Of a DNA stretch of 64,000 bases, positions 37,302 through 46,726 are shown piece after piece. Source of the stretch: Reyranella sp. Lineage in GTDB: Bacteria; Pseudomonadota; Alphaproteobacteria; Reyranellales; Reyranellaceae. A program made the translations under genes and the position numbers. Location: the NCBI RefSeq assembly GCF_004297265.1, contig NZ_SCUT01000030.1, forward strand, positions 145,227-209,226. The letters run 5' to 3'. The notes under the pieces were generated by a model, which saw only the letters and a program-made list of their open reading frames with translations, made no database searches and had not been told where the DNA came from. Every line of letters begins with the position of its first letter. The stretch's first letter is position 1.

Positions 37302-38021
37302 TTGTCGATCAATTTATACTCCGTCTCGAAAGTGATCGGGCCGAAGCGCTTTCAGCGCACGATTGCCAAGGATGTCACGTGGGCAATCGAGCCGCGATCG
37401 CAGTACGTCATTCTCAGCAATCAGCCGGAATCTCTTGCCGTTTTCCTGAACGTCATTGCGGGTCTTTCGATACCGAGCGAAGGCCATATCAGACGTGAAG
37501 GGACGATATCCCCTCCAGGGGGGTTTCTCAGATACTCCTCGGGCGGAACCCCTTTAGAACTTATTCGATTGCTTGCACCTCTTTATCGGTTTGATACTGA
37601 GCAGGTTCTCGATTTCGTATCTGCAACCATTCGACACGATCGACTGTTTCGCACACCGCTCGCCCAACTTCCCGCGCTGCTGAGGCGCGAACTCAATTTC
37701 ATACTGACCTATGCGATCCCGTGCGATTATTATTTTTATGGAACGCCTCGGGGCTGTCGCCCCGATTTATACAAAGTGGGCCAACAGATATTGGCCCGCA
37801 GAAGCAAAGAGGCGACCATGCTGCTGGGAACCGGCTCAGAACGCCTTGCAAGATCACTCGGTTCGGACGCAAAAGCTGCGATCCTCTATGGTGGCAATTT
37901 CACGCTCTACGAACGGCTGGACGACGCTCTTGTGGTGTTCGCGCAATTGGATCCCGAACCAGCAATCCCGAACGAAGCACTTGAGGGCGAATCCCATGAC
38001 GAGATCGACCTCCTCCTGTGA
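37302..38021 (+). CDS. Degenerate KpsT/CtrD-like ABC ATPase homologue (pseudo-ATPase)
   Basis: 239 residues, the full length of KpsT-type capsule-export ATPases and alignable along it: GHIRREGTISPPGGF matches the KpsT beta region, CDYYFYGTP the Walker B strand, and the end the D-loop/H-loop region. But every catalytic motif is lost. The Walker A place reads S39-N-Q-P-E-S-L-A46 with no Lys. The signature region is LAQLPALLRREL without SSG. Walker B ends Y-G instead of D-E, and the H-loop His is Gly. The frame is unbroken, so it is probably a retained non-hydrolysing relative. TTG start. No other KpsT is visible in the window. Confidence 0.7.
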   Translation: MSINLYSVSKVIGPKRFQRTIAKDVTWAIEPRSQYVILSNQPESLAVFLNVIAGLSIPSEGHIRREGTISPPGGFLRYSSGGTPLELIRLLAPLYRFDTEQVLDFVSATIRHDRLFRTPLAQLPALLRRELNFILTYAIPCDYYFYGTPRGCRPDLYKVGQQILARRSKEATMLLGTGSERLARSLGSDAKAAILYGGNFTLYERLDDALVVFAQLDPEPAIPNEALEGESHDEIDLLL

Positions 38022-38148
38022 AGATTGCGACACGTCCAAGTAAATGGTCGGTATCTCTGACAGTCTTTGATACGTCTATGGCAAGTTTGTCACCTGAATC
38101 ACAATGTACTGATTTCAAACAGTACCTCAATTCCGGAAGGGCTTTACT

Positions 38149-38541
38149 TCAGCCTGTATTGTCTGCACTCGAAGCACCATCCTTCATTTTATGATGCGGC
38201 GGCGGCGTCGCTCCATTTTGTTCGCCAGCCGAGACAACTTGCTTAGCAACAAGGTTTTGCTCCCGCCTGCGCTGTTTCCGCTCGCCACGCCGCTCCGCCC
38301 GAGGGCGCGGCAATGGCGTCGCTCCGTGGCCACTGCCGGTTGTTTCTTTGGCTACCGTCACCGGTTGTTCAGCAACGGCTGGCAATGCAGAAGTTGCCTG
38401 GGTTTCAGAATCCCCGCTGCCGTTCTCGCCGCGCCGGCGCACGACCGCTTTCAGAGCAAGCTCATGAGCGGGTACGAACCGCTTCTGCACCGAGGGAGGT
38501 GATCCTTTGTCTCCCATCAGATAGCGCAGAATCTTCTTCAT
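38149..38541 (-). CDS. Hypothetical low-complexity basic protein (130 aa)
   Basis: Starts MKKILRYLMGDKG with GAGGG six bases upstream of the ATG. Beyond about residue 35 it is rich in Arg, Glu, Gly, Pro and Ala (RPRAERRGERKQRRREQN), so largely disordered. No family recognised. The opposite strand also has an open frame here, but this frame has the better start. Confidence 0.4.
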   Translation of the reverse strand: MKKILRYLMGDKGSPPSVQKRFVPAHELALKAVVRRRGENGSGDSETQATSALPAVAEQPVTVAKETTGSGHGATPLPRPRAERRGERKQRRREQNLVAKQVVSAGEQNGATPPPHHKMKDGASSADNTG

Positions 38542-38688
38542 CCTTCACCCTCAGAGTCAATTCAGCCAAATATTCGGTCACACATGCGTCGATGGCGCCG
38601 GGAAACTTCGAAGCGGCCGCGGACAGCCCCTTGCACAATAGACAAGGTACTTTACAATAAGCCGTAAGCGGATGCAAAGGGAGGCACC

Positions 38689-39261
38689 GTGAATGAGAAT
38701 GGAGCCAGGGCCATGACGATGGCTGACGAACCGGACCGTTCGAGCCCAATCGATATTCTTGACGTGGCGACCTTAGTGATGACCGCAAGCAGGTTGATTG
38801 GCGGGCTAGCGAATCTTCCCCTTTTCAAGAGCGCCCACGTAAGCCTGACGGAATGGCTAGCTTTGTCGATCCTCGCAGCCAGAGAGGGGATCAGCAACAA
38901 GATGCTTGCGCGCAGCCTGAGCGTTACCGGGCAACGCGCCAATCAGCTATGCACGTCACTGAGCGAAGCGAAGTTGATTTCGATCACGAACGCCGAGGAC
39001 GATAGTCGTAGGAACGTCATCAACATCACGGACACAGGGAAGAAGCAGCTCGAAAGCCTCAACCTGCAGTTACAGGAACTTGTTTCCGGGGCCTTGGGGG
39101 GAAGAAGCCAATCTCTGAAGAGAGCCGGGAAGCATATGCGTCTCATGATGAGAATTGTCCACGCCGGAACACCAGAAATGGCGGCGAAGTTATCGAAAAG
39201 AAGAGAGCGGAAGATGGCCGTTGAAGTTGTGAAAAATGATGCGCCAACGAGCATCAAATGA
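38689..39261 (+). CDS. MarR-like transcriptional regulator
   Basis: 190 residues. A winged helix-turn-helix is visible at about 50-115: LTEWLALSILAAREGISNKMLARSLSVTG then QRANQLCTSLSEAKLI, then the wing DDSRRNVINITDTGKKQLESL. MarR-type proteins dimerise and often respond to small molecules. GTG start with GGGAGG about 5 bases upstream. The C-terminal 35 residues are basic and unusual. It is a candidate local regulator of the glycan genes downstream. Confidence 0.75.
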   Translation: MNENGARAMTMADEPDRSSPIDILDVATLVMTASRLIGGLANLPLFKSAHVSLTEWLALSILAAREGISNKMLARSLSVTGQRANQLCTSLSEAKLISITNAEDDSRRNVINITDTGKKQLESLNLQLQELVSGALGGRSQSLKRAGKHMRLMMRIVHAGTPEMAAKLSKRRERKMAVEVVKNDAPTSIK

Positions 39262-39376
39262 TCACAAAAGGGCGGCTTGGGCTCGCAACATGGATGGATG
39301 CTTCCCAAGGTTGATGAAAGAAGGCACTTGCTATTGCGTGCTTTCAATCTTGTCGATCCCGAAATAGGAGGGGCGC

Positions 39377-40525
39377 GTGAGTCCCAGTGATACCCTGCCG
39401 GCTGATGTATTATCGCTGTCGACTTCCGCGAAGAACAAGGTCGGCGTATTCGAAGTCCGGAAGGGCGTTTTCCTCGAAGTTTTGGAAACCCAGAAGTTCA
39501 AGACACATCGGCATTTTCGGGCATCTCTTCCGGAGTCGAACGGTATTGAGCCTGGTTTCGATTCGGGGCCCGTGTACGTCGTCTACGCTGAGGACGGCTA
39601 TGTCGATACCCAGGCGGGGCTCACGTTGATCGACGGCCGCCCAGTACGCGAAACCGCCGTCGTGCCGAAGCTTGTGACAACCTATCAAGGTCCGTCGACC
39701 GAGGAGTTGGCGTTAGCGCCGCGGGTCGAAGATGGCCGCATTGTTCTGCCGCTCGCATCTCAGCGCATGGGCAACTATTGCCGCTGGTGGTTGGACAGCG
39801 TCGCCAAGCTCTTCGTTTGCGGAAGGTCGACCGTGCTTCGCGACAATCTGAGGGGCAGCAACCTGGATGTCGTACTTCCCCAGCTCGCCACTCAGTTTCA
39901 GCAGCAAGTCGTCGATTTGTTCTCTTGGCAGCCGTTCGTTAAGGACCAGAGAAATCGATTTCTGCACGGTCGAACCGTGAATTCGTCCGGCCTGACCTTT
40001 GGCGGCGGTCAACGCATTGCCGGGTTGGTACGAGAGATGGCCTCTTTTCTCGACACTTTGATCATTCCGCCAGAACATCGCGTTCGGGATCAGAGCGGGG
40101 AATTGCTGTATGTGTCGCGCAATGAATCCTCGATGCGGCGCATTCTGAACGAGAACGATCTGCTACCGGGGCTCAGGGACATGGGCTTCCGGATCGTCGC
40201 ACCAGGAAAGCTCTCCTTGAACGAGCAGATCGAAGCGTTCCGCAATGCGCGAGTCGTCCTCTCGCCCCATGGGGCTGGTTTAACCAACATCCTCTTCTGT
40301 CGTCCCAATACCACCCTGGTCGAGATATTCCCCGAAGGTGGCGTGCACGGCTCGGCGTTTCTGCGAATCGCGAGCCAGCTCAATTTCAACTATTACTACG
40401 TGGTCGGCCAGAAAGTTGAGAACAAGCAGTCTAAGAAAAACCCCAACAACGCCGATCTGATCATCGAAAAATCGTCATTTCTCTCGTTCGTACGGCGGGT
40501 ACTCGACGCAGAACGGAGATCGTAG
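39377..40525 (+). CDS. Glycosyltransferase family 61 (DUF563) protein
   Basis: 382 residues. The C-terminal GT61 block is clear: LLYVSRNESSMRRILNE, then GFRIVAPGKLSLNEQIEAF, then VVLSPHGAGLTNILF (about 293-307) and VEIFPE. GT61 enzymes transfer xylose, GlcNAc or other sugars and are common in capsule loci. No signal or membrane segment, so it works at the cytoplasmic face. GTG start with AGGAGGGG upstream. With the decarboxylase at 23579-24550, UDP-xylose may be a donor; that is inference. Confidence 0.82.
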   Translation: MSPSDTLPADVLSLSTSAKNKVGVFEVRKGVFLEVLETQKFKTHRHFRASLPESNGIEPGFDSGPVYVVYAEDGYVDTQAGLTLIDGRPVRETAVVPKLVTTYQGPSTEELALAPRVEDGRIVLPLASQRMGNYCRWWLDSVAKLFVCGRSTVLRDNLRGSNLDVVLPQLATQFQQQVVDLFSWQPFVKDQRNRFLHGRTVNSSGLTFGGGQRIAGLVREMASFLDTLIIPPEHRVRDQSGELLYVSRNESSMRRILNENDLLPGLRDMGFRIVAPGKLSLNEQIEAFRNARVVLSPHGAGLTNILFCRPNTTLVEIFPEGGVHGSAFLRIASQLNFNYYYVVGQKVENKQSKKNPNNADLIIEKSSFLSFVRRVLDAERRS

Positions 40526-40710
40526 ATTGGAAATTCTCGCTACGGCAGGAATGGCCAATGAGGTGGAGACGAATTCGCGAACGACATCGCCCCGATGTCC
40601 AGACCAGCACATCGAGTTCGGCCCGTTACTCCTCCGCCGGACTCGGCATGGCAGATGCATCGACAACTGCGCCTCGCGCAAGATGACATGGAGTCATGAA
40701 TGAGACGTGA

Positions 40711-42840
40711 ATGTTTGGCCGTAGACCGCGCATGGCTTGGCTAATCTCACGTTTGGTCGCTGCCCTGCAAGCCCGAGGATCGCTCCCAAGCGACGGAGGA
40801 AATACGTTGGTGTGGCTGACGAGTAAATGGGGCAACTCGACAGAAACCGAGGGGGCGGTGAAGCCGATGGGTATAGTAACTTGGTCAGATGTGATCACGG
40901 CGGAGGGGTGCCTCCAGGCGGTCTCTGCCACTGGCGAGCGTCGGGCCATTCTAGACTCGCAGGGTCACCCGATAGCCAGTTTCAGTTCGGGTTGGGCCGC
41001 TCGTGGCCTGCTTCGCATTGGTGAGGCCGGTGCGGTAGTCGACCTCGTCCATGCTGACGGCATGACGGCCGCATGGGTTCTGGATGGCACCTCAAAGGTA
41101 GTCGCCTTGACACCTTGGCAGTCTCGCAAAAGTGCCCGCCAACCAGCGTGGGTTGCGTTGCGCCCCCTGCTGTCTGCGGCCCTACAGCCGATGCTCAAGA
41201 CCATGCTGCGAGCCCCCCTGGCCTTGGTCTCCGACCCCGATTTCTCGGCCCTGCAGCGCCCGAGCCTTGCGTGCCGGGTTGGACTGCTCCGAGCCGTGGC
41301 CGTTCCCACGCTCCGCGCAGTGACCTTTCCTCAAGATGAAAAGTATCCACTAGGTGTATCGTGGTCTGAACGGCTGGAAGAGGTCTTCCGGCTAAACTGG
41401 ACAGACCGCATTCGGACCATGTTTCGCACCGGCAGACTGTCCATGCCTGCTCTGTCCGGCCCAGGTGAGGCTTGGCGCGCTAGCTTTGTGCGCCTCAACG
41501 TTCGGGATTGCCTAATTCATGTGCAGGATGGCCCGGGACTACCCGCCTGGGTCGCCTTGGTCAACGTCGGTAAGTGGACCGCGCGAGGTTTCACGAACTG
41601 GGTCCTCCTGCCTGATGGAGAAACCCTGGTTACACCGGAGCATCGCGACAGCTCGCTTGCAGAAGTGCAGCTGAGTGCTCTCGCAGCGCTATACGCCGCA
41701 GCGGGCGACGCAATCGGCCCCTGGTTCAGAGAGCCGGCGGGGCCCGCCCTCGCCTATCGTCCAGCGAACGGCAATCACCTTGGCCATCTCGTCTGGAACA
41801 ATCTTTCAGGTGTGCATGGCCTCTTGGCGGAATGCGAGACAGGCGGGCAACCGCTGATCGTCTATGACCTGTCTATTCGACCGGGGGCAGACATCTACGG
41901 CTCATTCGGACAGCTCTTCCCCGAGTCATCCATCCAGCTCCGTCGTCCGATCGATGACGACCTTCTGGATGTAAGGGCGTTCGTGGACGCGACACGGGAA
42001 CGACGGCACCTTCTCAGCTTCAGGCTCGCCGAGGTCCCCACATCGCTGCGCGAGCGGATTCAGCGCTCTGTGAACAAGGACATGGTCGCGAGTGCCGTTG
42101 TCCCACTTGTTCGTAAGTGGCTGGGCCGAAACGGAGACGGGCCACGACGCCCGGTCCTTGCGCTCGGCCTACGCCTTCAAAATCGAAGCGTGCCCGATCT
42201 GGCCGGCTTTTATGAGCAGGTTGTCAGGCATCTCTATACGAGCTGCGCGCCTGAGGGCATGTTCGTTGTGGTGGATGGTATGAACGCCATGCCGACAGGC
42301 GCGATTGTCGCGCCTGAAAGCTTGATCCAGCGCGAAATCGCCTTTGTGGAGGAACTGCGGTTGCAGCTGGCCGATTTGCCGGTGGAGGTGATTTCCTGTG
42401 TCGGGATGACCACGGCCGAGAATCTCATCTGGCTGAGCTATGCGGACATGTTCGTGGCGCCCCAAGGCGGCGGGCTTGCCAAGCTGCGCTGGGTACTGAA
42501 CGTTCCGGGTTACGTGCTAACCAGCGCAATCAACCTGAGCCAGTCTGGACGCGTCTTCCTTTACAGTCACAAGGGACACACCGAGGCGCCCGCGCCTCTC
42601 CTCAGCAACAGGCCTGACGATGTGGAGGATCTTTTCCCGAACGGCCCCGATGGCACACCGCTGATATCATTCGAAGGCTCGGGCGGCCTTAGTTCGATCA
42701 ACTTTCGGATTGTAAATCCGGCCCGGATTTTGGGTGAGATTGAAGAACTGTTTCGTGCCTCACTCAACAAGGCTGCAGGGAATGAAAGCGCGTTTGGTAA
42801 TGAGATGGAACGTCAACGAAAGATCGTCACGACGCAATAG
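40711..42840 (+). CDS. Large unknown protein, GT61-like C-terminal region
   Basis: 709 residues, no firm family. The N-terminal half is beta-rich with many Trp and Ala-Leu. The C-terminal 330 residues look like a GT-B-type fold: PLIVYDLSIRPGADIYGSFG, DMFVAPQGGGLAKLRWVL (about 578-595). The motif PQGGGLAKLRW has the same form as PHGAGLTNILF in the neighbouring GT61 protein, so a GT61-related glycosyltransferase with a long N-terminal extension is the best guess. No membrane segment. Confidence 0.5.
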   Translation: MFGRRPRMAWLISRLVAALQARGSLPSDGGNTLVWLTSKWGNSTETEGAVKPMGIVTWSDVITAEGCLQAVSATGERRAILDSQGHPIASFSSGWAARGLLRIGEAGAVVDLVHADGMTAAWVLDGTSKVVALTPWQSRKSARQPAWVALRPLLSAALQPMLKTMLRAPLALVSDPDFSALQRPSLACRVGLLRAVAVPTLRAVTFPQDEKYPLGVSWSERLEEVFRLNWTDRIRTMFRTGRLSMPALSGPGEAWRASFVRLNVRDCLIHVQDGPGLPAWVALVNVGKWTARGFTNWVLLPDGETLVTPEHRDSSLAEVQLSALAALYAAAGDAIGPWFREPAGPALAYRPANGNHLGHLVWNNLSGVHGLLAECETGGQPLIVYDLSIRPGADIYGSFGQLFPESSIQLRRPIDDDLLDVRAFVDATRERRHLLSFRLAEVPTSLRERIQRSVNKDMVASAVVPLVRKWLGRNGDGPRRPVLALGLRLQNRSVPDLAGFYEQVVRHLYTSCAPEGMFVVVDGMNAMPTGAIVAPESLIQREIAFVEELRLQLADLPVEVISCVGMTTAENLIWLSYADMFVAPQGGGLAKLRWVLNVPGYVLTSAINLSQSGRVFLYSHKGHTEAPAPLLSNRPDDVEDLFPNGPDGTPLISFEGSGGLSSINFRIVNPARILGEIEELFRASLNKAAGNESAFGNEMERQRKIVTTQ

Positions 42841-43172
42841 CACCTACCAAAGAGTGGATAATCCCCCCTCCCGAGTTGGTCAGCGTCGTCGCGAGAGCGA
42901 ACTCACCCCGAATGGGCTGAACGGCGATCTCGCTGCCCGAGGCTTTCGTATGGACTATCGAGTAGCGTAAGCGATCCGCTCATGTGGAGAAGCTGAGCGG
43001 TACAAGACTCGCTGGTCTCCCCCCGACAGGACCAGCGCGCTTGCTCGTCCATGGCGACGCGTCCCACAGTTGAACAACTCGCCGGAATACTCAATCCCAG
43101 CAAGCCCCCTCCTGACCTTCTCGGCGTCAATTGGCAAGCAACCCATCGGCCGTCGCGCGTAGATCGAGAAGA
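42841..43172. other. Non-coding stretch
   Basis: About 330 bases between two oppositely oriented genes' ends. Open frames here are short, with no family match and no ribosome site. I see no tRNA-like clover leaf or clear terminator hairpin. Confidence 0.4.
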
Positions 43173-43775
43173 TCAATCAGGAATGCAAGAATATCTCGCC
43201 AAAGCTGCACTTAATTGCGGAAACAACCGCTTGGGTGGCACGTGAAATACCATCATCCCCCCGACTATGCGGGTTGGCTTACACAAGGTCGCAGCCACTC
43301 CGTATTTTTTTGTACGGTTGGTGTAATCATCAAATAGAATTTCGGCGTTCTCGTTACAGAAAATCATGCTCGCCATAAAGCAAGCGACCCGAAATCGTCC
43401 ATCAACCAAAACAAGATCCGGAGATTGCCCCACCTTTTGAATATCATCCCATATATCGAGCGCGTATCTGGGCCAGAGGTGAAATTTCTCTTTGTTCACA
43501 GGGAATCCCCAAGCCCCGGTGACGCCGATATCGGGTGTTTTCATAGTCAAGTTGAGATCGGCTCGATCTGCCAAAGCCGCCCCGATTACTTTTCTCGAAT
43601 ATTGTACATCGCTTTCAACGGAAAATATCCGACTGACTCCCATTCTGGCAGCCAACCTTGTGCTACCTCCTGCTCCATATTCAAGAAAGCATTTTGAGTG
43701 CGCCAACCTGTCTTGCAAATATTGGATCTGAATAGCAGGCATATGTGGCTGGCTTGGAACCTCTATAGTTGACAT
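43173..43775 (-). CDS. Class I SAM-dependent methyltransferase-like protein
   Basis: 200 residues with a Rossmann fold: FLEYGAGGSTRLAARMGVSRIFSVESD (motif I, about 30-56) and PDLVLVDGRFRVACFMAS (about 117-134, post-motif acidic loop). NAEILFDDYTNR follows. This group is often beside glycan genes and may methylate sugars. The DNA of this gene is clearly more AT-rich than the neighbours, which suggests separate acquisition. No signal or membrane segment. Substrate unknown. Confidence 0.65.
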   Translation of the reverse strand: MSTIEVPSQPHMPAIQIQYLQDRLAHSKCFLEYGAGGSTRLAARMGVSRIFSVESDVQYSRKVIGAALADRADLNLTMKTPDIGVTGAWGFPVNKEKFHLWPRYALDIWDDIQKVGQSPDLVLVDGRFRVACFMASMIFCNENAEILFDDYTNRTKKYGVAATLCKPTRIVGGMMVFHVPPKRLFPQLSAALARYSCIPD

Positions 43776-44194
43776 ATTCCTCTCGCTCTGAATCGCCTCG
43801 CGATCACAATGGAAAAGTTACGCGGCCGCGGGAGTGTCGTCCAGCGATTTGCCGCCTTTGTAGTTCTGCTGCTTGAAGAACATGGCCATGCTCTCTTGAT
43901 AGGACGAACACGTAAACGTCAAACTCCAGTTCATGGCCCCGCGGATACAGCCGTAAAGTGCAATCGTCCCGATCTGGCGGCGGCATACATAGGCCTCTAA
44001 GGCGGGCGGCTCTCGGTACAATTGCCCCCTCAAGCAGCTACTCCGTTCTCCTGCGGAACGTGAGCTGTCCTCCTGGAAGGGGCCTCGCCAACCCGGAAAG
44101 ATTTGGCGGCCAGAATCGCTGCAGTGTGATCTCGCCGTGTACGGCGCAGATCCCCTCCCGGAAGCTTGTCCGGACCATCACCTTCTGGATAGCT
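43776..44194. other. Sparse stretch with one possible small gene
   Basis: About 420 bases between the methyltransferase start and the kpsM stop. The minus strand 43818-44033 encodes up to 71 residues from TTG, with ALYGCIRGAMNWSLTFTCSS and FFKQQNYKGGKSLDD, which looks protein-like but matches no family I know. The rest holds no gene or RNA that I can support. Confidence 0.35.
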
Positions 44195-45016
44195 TTATCG
44201 CTGTCTACTCAACGTCCTGAGCGATGCACGGTCAACGACCAACCCTAGGAAAAGGCACACCACGACCCATGTGATCAGATAGTCCTCGTCCAACGAATTA
44301 TGTGGATAGCGCTCCCACACGCCGAGGCGGAACCATTCAATGGCATGCGACAAGGGATTGAGGATCGCATACTGGCGTATGCTCAACGATTGGAGATCAA
44401 CTATCTGCAGGACGCCGGATAGGAACAGAAGTCCACGGGTAAGGATCGAGTAGATGAATACCCAAAAAGGAATGTATCGACTGATGGCGCCATTGAGCAG
44501 GCCAATGCCCGTTGCAAGCGCGATCAACAAAAGAAGCGGCACGGCGCTTACGGGTATGTCGATGAAGCCCACCTCTTCGATGTCACCGACCCACCACATT
44601 CCCAAGAAGAGGACCACGATCATGGTGATCCAAATGACGGCGTTTACCAGGATGGTGGCAATATATTCATCCAGGCTCGACACACCCGGCAGGCTCGTTC
44701 CTGGTCCCATTCGGGCAACTCGGATGCGAGTGGAGAGGCGAATAAACAAATAGTATGGTAGAAATCCAGTCGCGAAAAAGAGGAAGGTAGATGTGCCATA
44801 CTCCGGCCCTCTCATCCTGAGTAGACCACGAACAGCGTAGACTAATGATATGGCCACCAGAGGTTCGGCCAGTGCCCAGATCAGTCCCAGGCGATTCCTG
44901 CGACTCAAGCCGAGCATGACCTGACACATTGCCAGCCAGACGACGCGCCGCCAGTTGATGAGAGCCCCAAACCAGACGGTGAGGCCTAGGAACCAATTGC
45001 TGACCAGTGCCGTCAT
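44195..45016 (-). CDS. kpsM: Capsule polysaccharide ABC transporter permease (KpsM-like)
   Basis: 273 residues with about six membrane segments in ABC2_membrane order. SRRNRLGLIWALAEPLVAISLVYAV (about 38-62) is the KpsM/CtrC opening, and PLSHAIEWFRLGVWERY (about 223-239) the conserved end. It forms the inner-membrane channel for lipid-linked polysaccharide export with a KpsT ATPase. No intact KpsT is next to it; the degenerate one lies 6 kb away. KpsE and KpsD homologues are in the window. Confidence 0.85.
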   Translation of the reverse strand: MTALVSNWFLGLTVWFGALINWRRVVWLAMCQVMLGLSRRNRLGLIWALAEPLVAISLVYAVRGLLRMRGPEYGTSTFLFFATGFLPYYLFIRLSTRIRVARMGPGTSLPGVSSLDEYIATILVNAVIWITMIVVLFLGMWWVGDIEEVGFIDIPVSAVPLLLLIALATGIGLLNGAISRYIPFWVFIYSILTRGLLFLSGVLQIVDLQSLSIRQYAILNPLSHAIEWFRLGVWERYPHNSLDEDYLITWVVVCLFLGLVVDRASLRTLSRQR

Positions 45017-45083
45017 TTGAGTATCACCCCCAAGCCAGTTGGCTCCTTCCGATTTGTGAGCTCGCAGTCAAAAGGACTTCTGC

Positions 45084-45215
45084 ATGGCGCCGGTTTTTGT
45101 CCGCTTACTAGACTTCCTCTCACACTGGTTTGCAGACCATACGATGTGGGCCGTCCTGATCGTGGGAGTAATCGTCGGCACGATTGTGATAACTCTGAGA
45201 CTCGATCACAGGTGA
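45084..45215 (+). CDS. Possible 43-aa single-membrane-span protein
   Basis: ATG 45084 is preceded by AAAGGA at 7 bases. The product has a membrane segment (MWAVLIVGVIVGTIVITL) and a short basic end. It lies in the gap between kpsM and kpsE but on the opposite strand. Too short to assign a family. Confidence 0.35.
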   Translation: MAPVFVRLLDFLSHWFADHTMWAVLIVGVIVGTIVITLRLDHR

Positions 45216-45226
45216 TCGGTAACCGA

Positions 45227-46621
45227 TCAGGTGAGGTGCTCACCGATGGAACGGCTCAGGAGGAGGCTGATCGTCCATAGCAGCAGGGCGGCGCCGGCGA
45301 CCGTCAGCACTGATATGGATCGCCTCGGATAGGTCGATACCTGCGGCTCGGCCGGCTTGACGAATGCCGTCACATAGAGCCGCTTTGCCGAAGCATTGGC
45401 GCGGGCTTGTTCCAGCGTCTGCATCGTCGACGTAAGCATGTTCTGCGCAAACACACGTTCCAGTTCCAGCTCCTCAAAGCGGGCGACAATCTTCGCGATC
45501 GACGAGTTCCCTGACTGCTTGGTTTTGGAGACTTGCGCTTCCACCTCCTTCAACTGATCCTCGGTTGCCCTGAGCTTTGTCTGCAGCGCCTGCAATTGCT
45601 GGGCGTTCGGGTTAAGTCCCTGCCTCTTCATCGCAGCCATTTCAGTCTGTATCATAGCCATCGAAGAACGAAGTTCCGCCGCTACCTTAGCATTGGAAGT
45701 CACTAGATTCGTCAGGGGATCAATTACTCCGGACTCGTTCCGGAATGCCGCCAAATCAGCGATGACGGTCTTCAGGCGATTTTCAGCGCGCTTGACCTCG
45801 GCCTCTGCGTATTGAACCGCCTCGCGCTGCGGGCGCTGCGCCATCTCGTTGACCAGATCTTCGCCGAGGGACAGCAGCGTCTCAGCTATAAGGAAGGCGT
45901 CCTCGGCCGTGAACGCCCGGATCTCGGCAGCGGAAGTTCCCTGTACGGTGTCATATTCCACCCGGGCCATGAGCTTCCAATACCTTGCAATGCCCTCCAC
46001 CGAGGCTGACGGGTCCAAACGTGACCAGGAATCGATGAAGGGCCGCGAATAGCGCGTAACGATGTCGATCTTGTTCTGGAGATCCTGCACCGCCTGCCGG
46101 CTGGTCATGTACTCCACGAGCATGTAACTCTCAAATGGACTCGCCTTCGAGGACGTGCCGACCATCGCGGTCAACGCATCCGTAGCCGCGGACGTACTGG
46201 TCGACGTGCTGATGTCCCGAACGATGAATTTGAAGCTGGCGACGTACTGGTCGGTCGCATAGGCGAAATAGTAAACGCCGGCGATCACCGTCGGCAGCAC
46301 GACGCAGAGAATGAACGAGACCAGGCCGCCCCATCGGCGCTTGTGCGAGCGTTTCGGCAACTCGGGAACCTGCACGTCCACGACCGCGTCGTCGCGGCGA
46401 ACTGGCTCCACCGTCACGCCCCGGGCTTCTGTCTGGCCCGGAACCCCCGCCGGTGCGTCCTCGCGCCGGTCCACGACACCGCCTTCGGAGTAGGCTACCG
46501 CAGACCGTTCCCGCGATTCGCCGGCTGTGGCCTCACCTTTTTGCCTGGATTCTCGACTCTCACCGTCCGAATTGATCGCCTCGAGCAGCGAGAGATGCTT
46601 TCCGGGATTTGGGTTCGCCAT
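45227..46621 (-). CDS. kpsE: Capsule export inner-membrane protein (KpsE/CtrB/Wzz-like)
   Basis: 464 residues from ATG 46621 with AGGAAG 4 bases upstream. A 95-residue charged cytoplasmic part precedes the first membrane segment (WGGLVSFILCVVLPTVIAG). The periplasmic part has a long coiled coil (about 255-400, with KVAAELRSSMAMIQTEMAAM) and a second membrane segment near 435-458 (ISVLTVAGAALLLWTISLLL). This PCP-3 layout links KpsM to the outer-membrane protein KpsD. The long acidic/basic N-terminus is unusual for the family. Confidence 0.88.
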   Translation of the reverse strand: MANPNPGKHLSLLEAINSDGESRESRQKGEATAGESRERSAVAYSEGGVVDRREDAPAGVPGQTEARGVTVEPVRRDDAVVDVQVPELPKRSHKRRWGGLVSFILCVVLPTVIAGVYYFAYATDQYVASFKFIVRDISTSTSTSAATDALTAMVGTSSKASPFESYMLVEYMTSRQAVQDLQNKIDIVTRYSRPFIDSWSRLDPSASVEGIARYWKLMARVEYDTVQGTSAAEIRAFTAEDAFLIAETLLSLGEDLVNEMAQRPQREAVQYAEAEVKRAENRLKTVIADLAAFRNESGVIDPLTNLVTSNAKVAAELRSSMAMIQTEMAAMKRQGLNPNAQQLQALQTKLRATEDQLKEVEAQVSKTKQSGNSSIAKIVARFEELELERVFAQNMLTSTMQTLEQARANASAKRLYVTAFVKPAEPQVSTYPRRSISVLTVAGAALLLWTISLLLSRSIGEHLT

Positions 46622-46726
46622 CAAGCTTCCTGGAGGTTGAAATAAGCAATGATGCGCGCAGTTAGTCTAGGACATCCGGTGTATTCTAGCAGCCGAAATG
46701 TTCTAGGGCATTGTGCATTTTCCGCC

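Noticed and set aside
44034..44194. Small RNA or terminator before kpsM's end
   Set aside because: No clear hairpin with T-tract and no conserved element recognised.
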